A stretch of DNA of 64,000 nucleotides, taken from assembly GCF_020873875.1 (NCBI RefSeq), contig NZ_JAHWGU010000034.1, positions 1 to 64,000 of the forward strand. The letters run 5' to 3'. Source of the DNA: Actinoplanes sp. DH11. GTDB lineage: Bacteria; Actinomycetota; Actinomycetes; Mycobacteriales; Micromonosporaceae. Of this stretch, positions 1-10,163 are shown piece after piece; the stretch's first letter is position 1, and each line of letters begins with the position of its first letter. The translations under genes and the position numbers were made by a program. The notes beneath the pieces were generated by a model that saw nothing but the letters and a program-made list of their open reading frames with translations, was not told the DNA's origin and ran no database searches.

Positions 1-107
1 ATAGCGGAGGGGAAACGCCCGGTTACATTCCGAACCCGGTAGCTAAGCCCTCCAGCGCCGATGGTACTGCACTCGGGAGGGTGTGGGAGAGTAGGACGCC
101 GCCGGAC
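1..107 (+). rRNA. rrf: 5S ribosomal RNA, 3' part (5' end outside window)
   Basis: The first bases read straight into the conserved body of actinobacterial 5S rRNA: the AACGCCCGGTTACATTCCGAACCCGG segment (from about position 14) and the GATGGTACTGC motif at 59-69 are recognisable, and the molecule ends near GCCGCCGGAC. About ten 5' bases are missing at the window edge. A strong terminator follows 12 bases downstream, so this is the end of an rRNA operon. Confidence 0.95.
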
Positions 108-118
108 TCAACGTATGG

Positions 119-148
119 AAAGGCCCATCCCTTCGGGGGTGGGCCTTT
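119..148 (+). terminator. rRNA operon terminator
   Basis: The hairpin AAGGCCCATCCC-TTCG-GGGGTGGGCCTT is followed by a short T-rich run. It lies directly after the 5S gene and is the expected intrinsic terminator of the rrn operon. Confidence 0.9.
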
Positions 149-200
149 CTGTGTTCCCCGGCGGCTTTTTATCGTTGGCGTTCACGACGCGGGCGGGGAC

Positions 201-275
201 GGTTGTGGGGCGGGGATGGCCCCACTCCGGGCGGTCAGGCTTGATCCCTGCGTGGACCATCCCCGCCCCACAACC
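201..275. repeat. 19-bp perfect inverted repeat with 37-base spacer
   Basis: Positions 201-219 (GGTTGTGGGGCGGGGATGG) are the exact reverse complement of 257-275. The pair encloses 37 bases and lies between the rrn terminator and the next gene, outside any convincing coding region. It could be a second structured terminator or the ends of a small mobile remnant; the sequence alone does not decide. Confidence 0.7.
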
Positions 276-346
276 TCGGTACCTTGCGCCGGCTGCCGCC
301 ATTCACGGATCCGCGACACTACGCGGCCCGGGCGGTGGGGTGCGGC

Positions 347-400
347 CTCCGTTACGGCTTGAACGACACCGGTCTCCGTTACGGCTTGAGCGAGACCGGC
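347..400. repeat. 27-bp direct tandem repeat, two copies
   Basis: The sequence CTCCGTTACGGCTTGA followed by CGA and ACCGG occurs at 347-373 and again at 374-400 with few differences. It lies in non-coding DNA just before the large palindrome. No function can be assigned. Confidence 0.6.
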
Positions 401-418
401 GGGCCCTGGTGGATGGGC

Positions 419-500
419 GATGTTGATCTGCTAGCGATGCGAAATTGCGGTTTCGGGGCCTTGATCACAGCGATTTCGTAGCGCTAGCAGATCAACATCT
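419..500. repeat. Large imperfect palindrome, copy 1 (opposite orientation to copy near 55.6 kb)
   Basis: The left arm 419-445 starts GATGTTGATCTGCTAGCGAT and the right arm 474-500 is its reverse complement with two mismatches. The asymmetric centre contains CCTTGATCACAGCG, whose reverse complement is found in the centre of the copy at 55606-55682. The two elements are therefore homologous and inverted relative to each other. Both are intergenic. The element resembles a REP/MITE-like dispersed palindrome or a strong cruciform or terminator element; I do not recognise a named family. Confidence 0.85.
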
Positions 501-814
501 TGTCGCAGAACCTTGGATCGCTCCATCGCGTCGGTGTGGCCTATTTTTGTGGGAGATCGTGAGCTGCTGTCGGTAGTGGGTTGGATTCAACAGTCCGGTG
601 GCGATCGAGCACAGGAGCGTTGCCAGCAGGGCGTACCGGGTCTTGAAGGCGGCCGGGATCGGATCGGTTGCGTCGGCACCAGCGTCGTGCAGGGACTGGG
701 TGGCTCGGTGAAAGCTGTTGGATATCGCTGATGCGACGCTTCGCTTGCGCCCCTGCCGTGGGGGTCCAGTCATCGAGGCCGTCCAGTGCTGGGTAGTCGG
801 TCGCGGGTCTGACC
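501..814. other. Stretch without a supported gene, probably remnant DNA
   Basis: This roughly 310-base stretch looks lower in GC than its surroundings. On the minus strand it can be read as an open frame with protein-like composition (for example AFKTRYALLATLLCS near 600-650), but I recognise no family, and the frame runs without a start into the broken epoxide hydrolase. It may be the edge of a deletion or rearrangement downstream of the rrn operon. Confidence 0.4.
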
Positions 815-1314
815 TCAGGCGTGTCCGTGTCCGTGTCCGTGCCCGATCCGTTCGACACCCCAGCCGGGGGTGGTGGGTTTGTCGCTCAAGCCGTACCCGG
901 GCAGGGACGGAATCACCACGTCGAAGGCGTCCTCGGGTGCACCGCCGTGACGCACCGGGTCGGTCAGCGCCCCGATCAGGCCGACGAGTTCCAGCACCGA
1001 GCCGGGCCAGCCGTGGGTGAGGATCAAGGGCAGTGCTCCGGGGTACGGGGACCGGGCGCGCACGACGTGCACCCGCAGGCCGTTCACGCCGACGAGGTAC
1101 TGCGGCACCGCGTTGAGCCGCGCCTCGGTGGCCCGCCAGTCGTACTCCTCGGCCCAGTACCGGCACAGGTCGCGCATCACGTCCAGGGGCATCCCCTGCT
1201 CCCAGCCGGGCGTGGGCGCCGGTTCGGCCAGCGGGTGCCGGCCAGCCGGGTTCGTAGGTCAGCGAGGTCGGCGTCGGGGACGTGGACCCGGTACGGCCGG
1301 ATGTCGAGGAGCAT
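815..1314 (-). pseudogene. Epoxide hydrolase (EHN domain) pseudogene, frameshifted and truncated
   Basis: Read from the ATG at 1314, the product begins MLLDIRPYRVHVPDADLADL, the usual opening of the epoxide hydrolase N-terminal (EHN) domain. At about 1226 one base appears to be missing. Family similarity then continues in the next frame (GWEQGMPLDVMRDLCRYW, then the HGWPGS oxyanion-hole motif and PGYGLSDKP). The frame ends at 815 after a run of GH dipeptides encoded by a GTGTCC hexamer repeat (about 820-842). The alpha/beta-hydrolase core with the catalytic Asp and His is absent; intact family members are about 380 residues and this has about 160. It is almost certainly non-functional. Confidence 0.8.
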
Positions 1315-1481
1315 CGGGACTCCTGGTCGGTGGGCGTGCGTGAAGTGGCAATTGGGGCTTCGGCGGGTGGGAGGGGGTGTGGGCGTACCACCTGGCGGGT
1401 TTGTGGTTTGTCCTTCTTGACAGGGAGTGAGGGCTCCGGCATAGAGGTGGGTACGGTGCCGACCCAGTGCAGGGAGGGACG

Positions 1482-1919
1482 ATGCGGATCAGTGACATTC
1501 TCCGAGTCAAAGGTGATCAGGTGGTCACGGTGCCGCCGGGTACGCCGGTGGAGCAACTCCTCGAGGTTCTCGCACAGCATCGGATCGGTGCGGTGGTGGT
1601 GTCGCGGGACGGGACGGCGGTGGAGGGCATCGTCAGTGAGCGGGACATCGTGCGGGCCCTCGCCGCGCGGGGTGCGGGGGTGCTGGGCGAACCGGTCAGC
1701 GCCATCCAGACGACACAGGTCCGGACGGTGGAACCGGATGCCCAGCTGGAGGACGTCGAGCGGTTGATGACCGAGCGGCGGTTCCGGCATGTCCCGGTGG
1801 TGGTCGGCGGCGCGCTCGGCGGGGTGGTGAGCATCGGGGATGTGGTCAAGTTCCGCATCGACGAGCTCGAGACCGAGCGGAGCACCCTCGCCGACTACAT
1901 CACGGGAGAGCGGACGTGA
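1482..1919 (+). CDS. CBS-domain protein
   Basis: This 145-residue protein consists of two CBS motifs that together form one Bateman module (about residues 1-60 and 70-135). Typical motifs are visible: GAVVVSRDG and GIVSERDIVRAL in the first, RHVPVVVGGALGGVVSIGDV in the second. Such modules usually bind adenosyl ligands and act as energy sensors or partner regulators; no catalytic domain is attached. The ATG at 1482 was chosen over an upstream in-frame start because AGGGAGGGAC precedes it at good spacing. It stands alone and converges on the small membrane protein gene, with a strong hairpin between them. The partner protein is unknown. Confidence 0.88.
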   Translation: MRISDILRVKGDQVVTVPPGTPVEQLLEVLAQHRIGAVVVSRDGTAVEGIVSERDIVRALAARGAGVLGEPVSAIQTTQVRTVEPDAQLEDVERLMTERRFRHVPVVVGGALGGVVSIGDVVKFRIDELETERSTLADYITGERT

Positions 1920-1970
1920 GCGAGGAACGGGCCTGAGCTAGGAGCGGACGTGAGCGAGGAGCGGGCCTGA
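1918..1970. repeat. Short direct repeat after the CBS gene
   Basis: The block TGAGCGAGGAACGGGCCTGA at 1918-1937 recurs almost exactly at 1951-1970, a 33-base period. The first copy includes the stop codon of the CBS gene. It looks like a local tandem duplication of the 3' end; no function is suggested. Confidence 0.6.
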
Positions 1971-1976
1971 CAGAAG

Positions 1977-2011
1977 CCTGCCGCCGCCCGGGCGGGCCGG
2001 GCGGCGGCAGG
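1977..2011. terminator. Bidirectional hairpin terminator
   Basis: A perfect 15-bp stem pairs CCTGCCGCCGCCCGG (1977-1991) with CCGGGCGGCGGCAGG (1997-2011) around a 5-base loop. It lies between convergent genes and has no U-tract, as is common in actinomycetes. Confidence 0.85.
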
Positions 2012-2031
2012 TGGGGCGCGGAGGTCAGGGG

Positions 2032-2298
2032 TCAGCGATGGAGCAGGGCGGTCAGCCGGTTTCGTGGGGTGGCTGCCTTGGCGGCGGAGCGACGGCGCCC
2101 CATCAGCACGGCTGCCACGGCGGCGCCGGCGAGAGCCAGGAAGCCGGCGGTCGTGGACTTCGGGTTGCGGCGGGCGGCCTGGCCGGCCGCGGTCGCCTTG
2201 GTGCGGGCGGTGGTCACCGCTTGGCGGGCGCGCGAGCGGGTCTCTTCGTCGTACGCGGAACCGGTGGTCAGTTGCGTGGTCTGGTCCGTGGTGGTCAT
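2032..2298 (-). CDS. Small hypothetical protein with one membrane segment
   Basis: This 88-residue protein has a hydrophilic, Arg- and Thr-rich N-terminal half (MTTTDQTTQLTTGSAYDEET), a short hydrophobic segment around residues 52-67 (AGFLALAGAAVAAVLMG), then a basic tail (RRRSAAKAATPRNRL). The arrangement suggests a single-pass membrane protein. No enzymatic motif is visible and I do not recognise a named family. GAGGTGAGCG precedes the ATG on the minus strand, supporting this start. It is flanked downstream by the terminator shared with the CBS gene. Confidence 0.65.
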   Translation of the reverse strand: MTTTDQTTQLTTGSAYDEETRSRARQAVTTARTKATAAGQAARRNPKSTTAGFLALAGAAVAAVLMGRRRSAAKAATPRNRLTALLHR

Positions 2299-2475
2299 CG
2301 CTCACCTCTCAGGATGCACTGCCTTGGGGTTATGTCGGGGTATGCCCCTGCTCCTGCACTGTCCAACCCTGCGATGCCGTTCATTCACGCTCTGGAACCG
2401 ACGCTAATCGGACAGTAGGCCTTGCGATGTCCAAGACTTGACACGACGGGGTGTCAGCCGAGATTGCTCACGTCG

Positions 2476-3036
2476 TCAGCGGACGACGGACAGGCCGCCG
2501 CGCCGGGGCTCCTTGCTCAGACGGTACGACCGGGCCGCCCACACCATGAGCATGACCAGCAGGGTGTCCCGGGCGGCGTGGAACACGGCGCCGGCGGAAG
2601 CGGTGTCCGCGTCGACGACGGCCAGCAGCACGGCGTTCGCCACGGCGGCGAGCGCGGAGGCGGTGGCGAGCCGGCCGAAGACGAATCCGCGGGCGCGGAA
2701 GCGGTCGCCGTGACCGAGCCACCAGCCGGGCAGCAGCCGGTTCATCGCCATCGCGAACAGCACGGCCGGGATGGCGGCGACCACGGCGTACGTCAAAGCC
2801 AGCAGGAACCCGGCCCCGTTCAGCGTGGCCGCGACGGCGGCCGCGGTGGTCAGCATGATGACGTCGAGGCGGAAGCGGCCGTACCCGGCCTGCGCCAGCA
2901 ACCACAGGGCGCCGACAGCCAGGGCCGGCAGCATGATCGGGCTCATCGACAACGGGCCGGCCGCGGTGTACGCGACGGCGAGGTATCCGGCGGCGAACAG
3001 GGCGGAAGTGGTGGCGTAGCGGTGCTTGGCGCTCAT
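2476..3036 (-). CDS. Hypothetical multi-pass membrane protein
   Basis: Using the ATG at 3036, the protein has 186 residues and is strongly hydrophobic, with five or six probable membrane spans (for example SPIMLPALAVGALWLLAQAG, VIMLTTAAAVAATL, FLLALTYAVVAAIPAVLFAM and ASALAAVANAVLLAV). It ends with a basic cytoplasmic tail (RSYRLSKEPRRGGLSVVR). The open frame extends further upstream, but the extension lacks hydrophobic character and overlaps the start of the divergent UvrA-like gene, so the shorter form is preferred. No transport or enzymatic signature is recognised. Confidence 0.65.
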   Translation of the reverse strand: MSAKHRYATTSALFAAGYLAVAYTAAGPLSMSPIMLPALAVGALWLLAQAGYGRFRLDVIMLTTAAAVAATLNGAGFLLALTYAVVAAIPAVLFAMAMNRLLPGWWLGHGDRFRARGFVFGRLATASALAAVANAVLLAVVDADTASAGAVFHAARDTLLVMLMVWAARSYRLSKEPRRGGLSVVR

Positions 3037-3193
3037 CGGCCTGCCTGAGGAAGAAGGGGATCCGTGGGAGCCTCCGATCGGCGTACCCGGTAAGGAGTTG
3101 AGGAGAACAACGGGCAGAAATCGAGAAGCAAGGGACCACGCGGCGCGTCTAGCGTGACTACGGTTGACGGCGCTGGGCGAACGAGGGGACACG

Positions 3194-5546
<2,353 letters not shown>

Positions 5547-5557
<11 letters not shown>

Positions 5558-5858
5558 CCATCGCGGCCTCGGTCAGGAACTGGATCAACGGGCGTAGCTC
5601 GGCGGGCACGGTGGGTTCGGCCACCGTGCCCCGCCAGTGCCGGCCACCGCATTGGACGGACAGGTCGTAACGGAGCAGGTCGGCGGTGCACGGCGCCATG
5701 ATCATCGCGCCGATGCTGGTGAGGTCGAGGGATCGGACGAGTTGGACGAGTTGGCGGGCTTGGTCGGCGGGCAGGGTCCGGGAGTCCATCACCACGTGCA
5801 GCGATCGACCGGCGAAGCCGCTCGATCGGCGCAGTTCGGCGCGAACGGGTTCGGTCAT
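5547..5858 (-). CDS. Emfourin-like putative protease inhibitor
   Basis: This 103-residue protein matches the plan of the emfourin (protealysin inhibitor) family: an N-terminal strand with the RRSSGFAGR motif, a helix rich in Ala and Leu (ADQARQLVQLVRSLDL), a DLLRYDLSVQCGG strand pair, and a closing helix beginning PAELRPLIQFL. Characterised members inhibit M4 thermolysin-like metalloproteases; no such protease lies beside it. CTGAGGAGATGTG gives a strong ribosome-binding site for the ATG at 5858. Its stop overlaps the end of the convergent UvrA-like gene by 11 bases. The family call rests on motif resemblance. Confidence 0.65.
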
Positions 5859-5951
5859 CTCACATCTCCTCAGGCGGCAACCATCGGATACTGCGCACTC
5901 TGGCACCCATCGGACGTCCGCGCTGTCAGTTCTTGAACAGCATCAAGCCGG

Positions 5952-6401
5952 TCAGACGGGGATCAGGGCGCTCACCCGGGCCAGCAGGTCGGCCGGGGCG
6001 AACGGCTTGACCAGGTAGTCCTCGGCGCCCACGACGCGGCCCAGCTCCATGTCGGAGGGTTCGCCGTCGCCGCAGATGATCACCGGGATCCGCGCGGTCT
6101 CCGGTGACGAGTGCAGCTCATAGCAGAAGCCGAGGCCGTTGAGCTTGCGGGTCGTCACGTCCAGGACGATCAGGTTCGGCCGCTCGCCGGCGGCCAGCGC
6201 CATGGCGGTGCGCCCGTTGTCGGTCACCAGGGCGCGGTACCCGGCAGCACGCAGCTCCTCGGCGATCCGCTCCCGGATCTCCTCGTCGTCCTCGACGACC
6301 AGCACGGTCGGGGGCTCCAGCGCGGCAGCCCAGTCCTCCACCCGCCACAGGCCGCCCGCTTCGGCGTCGCTGAACGTGATCGTGGTCGAGGACTGCGGCA
6401 T
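5952..6401 (-). CDS. Response regulator receiver-domain protein
   Basis: This 149-residue protein has a 30-residue N-terminal tail followed by one complete CheY-like receiver domain. The acidic pair is in VLVVEDDEE (residues 38-39), the phospho-acceptor Asp is residue 81 in NLIVLDV, and the conserved Lys is in LVKPF near residue 132. There is no DNA-binding or catalytic output domain and no adjacent histidine kinase, so it is a stand-alone receiver that presumably works by protein contact. The reading frame ends at a tight convergent spacing from the emfourin-like gene. Confidence 0.88.
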   Translation of the reverse strand: MPQSSTTITFSDAEAGGLWRVEDWAAALEPPTVLVVEDDEEIRERIAEELRAAGYRALVTDNGRTAMALAAGERPNLIVLDVTTRKLNGLGFCYELHSSPETARIPVIICGDGEPSDMELGRVVGAEDYLVKPFAPADLLARVSALIPV

Positions 6402-6516
6402 CTCGGCTCCTTCGTCGCTGGGACACCCCTCATCGGTCCGACCACTGCGACCAGCAGGAATGTGGTAGTTGCAGAACGGGAGCAGGGGGTGCCCGTGACA
6501 GCCGCCCGCCGACCGA

Positions 6517-6535
6517 TTAGGTTAGGGTTACCTAA
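6517..6535 (+). promoter_or_regulatory. IdeR/DmdR1-type iron box
   Basis: TTAGGTTAGGGTTACCTAA matches 17 of 19 positions of the consensus TTAGGTTAGGCTAACCTAA. It lies 22 bases before the start of the siderophore-interacting protein gene, placing it over the promoter or leader. Iron-loaded IdeR would be expected to repress this gene. Confidence 0.9.
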
Positions 6536-6557
6536 TCGCGATGCCTGGGAGGCTTCC

Positions 6558-7478
6558 GTGACCCAGACCGCCGTGCCGACCGTGGCGACCCCGTTCCGCT
6601 TCTTCGAAGCCGAGGTGGCCCGGGTCACCCGGTTGAGCCCGAACTTCGTGCGGGTGACCTTCACCGGCGCCGACCTGGACCGGTTCGCCGACAACGGGTT
6701 CGACCAGCGGATCAAACTGATCCCGCCGCTCGACGACTCCGGTTTCGCGCACCTGCCCGAGGGCCTCGACTGGTACACGCAGTGGCGCTGCCTGCCCGAC
6801 GAGCAGCGCAACCCGATCCGCACCTACACGGTCCGCGCCGTGCGCCGGGAGCTGCGTGAGGTCGACGTCGACATGGTGCTGCACGGGGTGAGCGGCCCGG
6901 CGTCGCGCTGGGCGGTCAACGCCCGGCCCGGTTCGCAGGCCCGGTTGATGGGCCCGAACGCGGACTTCGCCGGCACCTCCGGTGGCATCGACTTCCACCC
7001 GCCCGCGGGCACCCGCCGCATCCTGCTCGGCGGCGACGAGACCGCGGTCCCGGCGATCGCCTCGATCCTGAGCAAGCTGCCCGCCGACGCCTGCGGTGAG
7101 GCCGTGCTCGAGGTCCCCGAGGGGGCCGACCGCCTGGCGATCACCGCACCGGCGGGCTTCCGGGTCACCTGGCTCGCCCGCGACGGCGCCGCGCACGGCA
7201 CCCACCTGATCCCGGAGGTCGAGGCCGCGGCCCAGCGCCTGCTCGGCGACTGCACCAAGCCGGTGGGCGCGGTGCTGGAGGACGTCGACGTCGACAACGA
7301 CATCCTGTGGGAGGTGCCGGACGGCACCGAAACGACGATCGACGGCTTCTACGCCTGGCTGGCCGGCGAAGCGGCGGTGATCAAGTCGCTGCGCCGCCAT
7401 CTGGTGACCGGCTGCGGCGTCGACCGGCGCGCGGTCGCCTTCATGGGTTACTGGCGCCTCGGCAAGGCCGAGTGCTGA
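6558..7478 (+). CDS. Siderophore-interacting protein (ViuB-like FAD/NAD(P)H ferric reductase)
   Basis: This 306-residue protein has the two-domain layout of the SIP family: an N-terminal FAD-binding barrel (about 1-125, with RVTFTGADLDRF and the flavin-binding RTYTVRAVRRE motif) and a C-terminal NAD(P)H-binding domain (LLGGDETAVPAIASIL, then DGFYAWLAGEAAVIKSLRRHL). These enzymes reduce ferric siderophores in the cytoplasm to release iron. The GTG at 6558 was chosen because GGGAGG lies five bases upstream and because the region before it contains the iron box; the open frame starts much earlier, inside the divergent response regulator. Iron-limited expression is expected. Confidence 0.92.
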   Translation: MTQTAVPTVATPFRFFEAEVARVTRLSPNFVRVTFTGADLDRFADNGFDQRIKLIPPLDDSGFAHLPEGLDWYTQWRCLPDEQRNPIRTYTVRAVRRELREVDVDMVLHGVSGPASRWAVNARPGSQARLMGPNADFAGTSGGIDFHPPAGTRRILLGGDETAVPAIASILSKLPADACGEAVLEVPEGADRLAITAPAGFRVTWLARDGAAHGTHLIPEVEAAAQRLLGDCTKPVGAVLEDVDVDNDILWEVPDGTETTIDGFYAWLAGEAAVIKSLRRHLVTGCGVDRRAVAFMGYWRLGKAEC

Positions 7479-7493
7479 CCGGCTGAGAGCGGA

Positions 7494-8366
7494 CTACGCC
7501 GCGGGCGTTGTGCCCTGCACCAGGGCGATGCTGCACCGGGCCCGGTGCAGCAGCTGCCGGCCGACCGAGCCGTGCAGCGTCATCCGCAGCATCCGGCGCA
7601 CCCGGGCGCCGGCCACCACCAGCTGGGCGCCCGCGGCCGCCTCGGCCAGGACCTCACCGGGCGGGCCGACCAGCACCTCGGTGGTCACCGGCACCGAAGG
7701 GAACCGGCGCCGCCAGCAGGCGACGATCTCGTCGAGCCGGTGACGCTCGGCGGCGACCGCCTCCAGGTTGCGCTCGCAGAGCAGGTCGCGCCCGCCGTCC
7801 GGCACCGGCCAGCCGTGCACCGCGCGGACCGGCACGCCGCGGACCGCGGCCTGTTCGAACGCGAAACCGAGCACCGTCGCGGCGGCGGGGGAGTCGTCGA
7901 CGCCGGCCAGCACCGGATCGGTGGCGCGGGGTTCGCCGCGGACCACCACCACCGGGCAGCGGGCGTGCGTACTGACCGAGGCGGCCGTCGAGCCGAGCAG
8001 CGCGCGCATCCCGGAGTGGCGGGGACCGCCGACCACCAGCAGCCCGGCGTCGGCACCGCGCTGGGTGAGTGCCACCGCGGCGGTGCCGTGCTCGACCCGG
8101 GCGTGCACCCGGACGCCGGGGTGGGTGCCGGCGGCGCTCGCGATGGCGCGGCTCAGCATGTCGCCCACGGCGTCGTCGGTCTCCGCGTCCGGGTAGACCG
8201 CGGCGGCCGGCATCATGGCGGCGGCGGGGACGTAGGTCGGCCACTCGTACGCATAGAGCAGCTCGACCGGCGCATCCGTGCGCTCTGCCTCGTCCAGTGC
8301 CCATCGGGCTGCCTTGTGGGCGTCCGGAGAGCCGTCATATCCCACCACGATCCGGTGATCGGGCAC
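7494..8366 (-). CDS. Universal stress protein, tandem UspA domains
   Basis: This 290-residue protein holds two UspA domains (about 1-140 and 150-288). The first begins DHRIVVGYDGSPDAHKA and contains the ATP-binding VVGGPRHSGMRALLGSTAASV segment; the second begins PVLAGVDDSPAAATVL and ends with LVVAGARVRR and HGSVGRQLL. The G-2x-G-9x-G(S/T) pattern suggests ATP-binding tandem Usps like those of the mycobacterial dormancy response. The start is GTG 8366: AGGAGG lies eight bases before it, while the longer frame has no ribosome-binding site. It converges on the siderophore-interacting gene with only 15 bases between stops. Confidence 0.9.
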   Translation of the reverse strand: MPDHRIVVGYDGSPDAHKAARWALDEAERTDAPVELLYAYEWPTYVPAAAMMPAAAVYPDAETDDAVGDMLSRAIASAAGTHPGVRVHARVEHGTAAVALTQRGADAGLLVVGGPRHSGMRALLGSTAASVSTHARCPVVVVRGEPRATDPVLAGVDDSPAAATVLGFAFEQAAVRGVPVRAVHGWPVPDGGRDLLCERNLEAVAAERHRLDEIVACWRRRFPSVPVTTEVLVGPPGEVLAEAAAGAQLVVAGARVRRMLRMTLHGSVGRQLLHRARCSIALVQGTTPAA

Positions 8367-8550
8367 GGCACTCACCTCCTCGGCGTTCCTACTCACGATC
8401 GTCGTGTCTGGACGGCCGTGCGGCAAGGGCGGAAGTCGGGACGAGCCGGGCCGATCGGCCCGGCTCGCTCAGGCTGCCCGGTTCTCTTGCCGGGTGCGCA
8501 CGATTTCCGGCGGGTTCAGGCTTTCCGGGGGTCTCCGCGGTGCGCCGGCG

Positions 8551-9228
8551 TCAGGCTTTCAACACTGCCAGGACGGCCTCGGCCACGCCCGCCGACGACG
8601 CCGGGTTCTGGCCGGTGACCAGCCGGCCGTCGGTGACCACATGCGGCTGCCAGTCCTCGACGCCGGAGTGCTTGCCGCCCTGCTCCTCGAGGCGGCTCTG
8701 CAGCAGGAACGGGACCACGTCGGTCAGGCCGACGGCGGCCTCCTCGGAGTTGGTGAACGCGGCGATCCGCTTGCCGGCCACGATCGGCGTGCCGTCGGAG
8801 AGCGTGATGCCGGCCAGCGCGGCCGGACCGTGGCAGACGGCGGCGACGACACCGCCGCGCTCGTACAGCTCCCGGGCGAAGGTGGCCAGGTCGGCGTCGT
8901 TCGGGAAGTCCCACATCGCGCCGTGCCCGCCGGCGAAGAGGATCGCGTCGTACTCGGCCTGGTCGACGTCGGCGAACCTCGGGCTGTTCTTCAGCTTGGC
9001 CTGCACCTCGGCGTCGTCGGTGTAGGCGCGCTGCACCGGGTCGGACAGGTCGGCGCCGTCGATCGGCGGCTCGCCGCCGGCCACGCTGGCGAAGTCGACC
9101 GTGTAACCGGCCTGCTGGAACACGTGCCACGGGTGCGCGGCCTCGGGCAGGTAGTAACCGGTGGACCGCTTGCCGCCCAGGTCGCTGTGGCTGGTCAGGG
9201 CGATGAGGATCTTGTTGGTGGAAGTCAT
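8551..9228 (-). CDS. DJ-1/PfpI family protein (Hsp31-like glyoxalase/chaperone type)
   Basis: This 225-residue protein has the class I glutamine-amidotransferase-like fold of the DJ-1 superfamily. The nucleophile elbow is AVCHGPAAL with Cys132; the upstream Glu in YLPEAAHPW (residue 29) and the FAGGHGAMWDFP loop are typical of Hsp31-like members, which detoxify methylglyoxal or act as holdases. The ATG at 9228 was chosen over an extended frame that would run into the divergent LysR gene promoter. Only 71 bases separate it from that LysR-type gene, so the regulator probably controls it. Confidence 0.88.
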   Translation of the reverse strand: MTSTNKILIALTSHSDLGGKRSTGYYLPEAAHPWHVFQQAGYTVDFASVAGGEPPIDGADLSDPVQRAYTDDAEVQAKLKNSPRFADVDQAEYDAILFAGGHGAMWDFPNDADLATFARELYERGGVVAAVCHGPAALAGITLSDGTPIVAGKRIAAFTNSEEAAVGLTDVVPFLLQSRLEEQGGKHSGVEDWQPHVVTDGRLVTGQNPASSAGVAEAVLAVLKA

Positions 9229-9299
9229 GACCCGATCCTGTCTCGCCGAGCCATCAGCGTCCAAGAGGAAGCATTGGGGTCAGCCATAGGATTCCTGAT

Positions 9300-10163
9300 G
9301 TGTCGACACCCGTCTCGCTCGATCTGCTCCACACGTTCCTGGCCGTGCACCGCGCCGGGACGCTCACCCGCGCCGCCGAGGTGCTCGGCCTCTCCCAGCC
9401 GACCGTGACCGCCCAGCTGCGGGCCCTGGAGACGCGGCTCGGGCAGACGCTGTTCGTCCGCGGCGCCCGGGGCGTGACACCCACCGCGGCCGCCGACGAC
9501 CTGGCCCGGCGCCTCGACGGCCCGCTCGACGCGCTCGCCGGGATCGCCGGGTCGCTGGGCGGTTCGCCGGGGAACACGCTGCACCTGGGCGGGCCGGCCG
9601 AGCTGATGACCGCGCGGGTGCTGCCGGCGCTGTCGGGGGTGATCGCCGGCGGGGTGAGCGTCCGGGTCCGGCTGGGTCTGGCCGACGACTTGCTCGCCGA
9701 CCTGTCCGCCGGCCGGCTCGACCTGGTGGTCAGCTCGGTGCGGCCGCGGCGGGCCGGTCTGCACGCCGAACCGCTGTGCGACGAGGAGTTCGTGCTGGTC
9801 GGCGCGCGGGCGTTCACCGGCCGGGACCCGGAAGGGCTGCCGTTGCTGGCCTACGCCGAGGAGTTGCCGATCATCCGGCGCTGGTGGCGGCACGTCCTCG
9901 GGCACCCGCCGCCGCGGCGGGCCGTGCTCGTCGTGCCGGACCTGCGCGGGTTGCGGGCCGCCGCGGTGGCCGGGATCGGCGTCACCGTCCTGCCGCGCTA
10001 CCTGATCGCCGATGAGCTGGGGTCCGGCGCGCTCGTCGAGCTGCACCCGGCCGAGGACCCGCCGATCAACACGCTCTACCTGGCGACGCGGGCGGCGGTA
10101 CGGGAGACGCCGCACGTCGCGGCCGCCCGGTCCGCGCTGCTCATGCAGGGCCGCCTGTGGTGA
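9300..10163 (+). CDS. LysR family transcriptional regulator
   Basis: This 287-residue protein has a winged helix-turn-helix at residues 5-65 (FLAVHRAGTLTRAAEVLGLS, then PTVTAQLRALETRLGQTLF) and a periplasmic-binding-protein-like effector domain after about residue 90. It starts at a GTG immediately after the short divergent promoter region shared with the DJ-1 gene. LysR proteins classically autoregulate and activate the divergently transcribed neighbour, so the DJ-1 gene is the likely target. The inducer is unknown. Its 3' end overlaps the convergent MarR gene by 23 bases. Confidence 0.92.
   Translation: MSTPVSLDLLHTFLAVHRAGTLTRAAEVLGLSQPTVTAQLRALETRLGQTLFVRGARGVTPTAAADDLARRLDGPLDALAGIAGSLGGSPGNTLHLGGPAELMTARVLPALSGVIAGGVSVRVRLGLADDLLADLSAGRLDLVVSSVRPRRAGLHAEPLCDEEFVLVGARAFTGRDPEGLPLLAYAEELPIIRRWWRHVLGHPPPRRAVLVVPDLRGLRAAAVAGIGVTVLPRYLIADELGSGALVELHPAEDPPINTLYLATRAAVRETPHVAAARSALLMQGRLW

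Noticed and set aside
419..500. Reading the palindromes as coding ends, since short frames end in VDLLAMRN
   Set aside because: Several unrelated short frames share this peptide only because they read into the repeat. It is repeat sequence, not a protein family.
492..1790. A 432-codon minus-strand frame spanning the start of the window
   Set aside because: It joins unrelated stretches across the broken epoxide hydrolase and the antisense of the CBS gene. Only the epoxide hydrolase part in other frames has family similarity.
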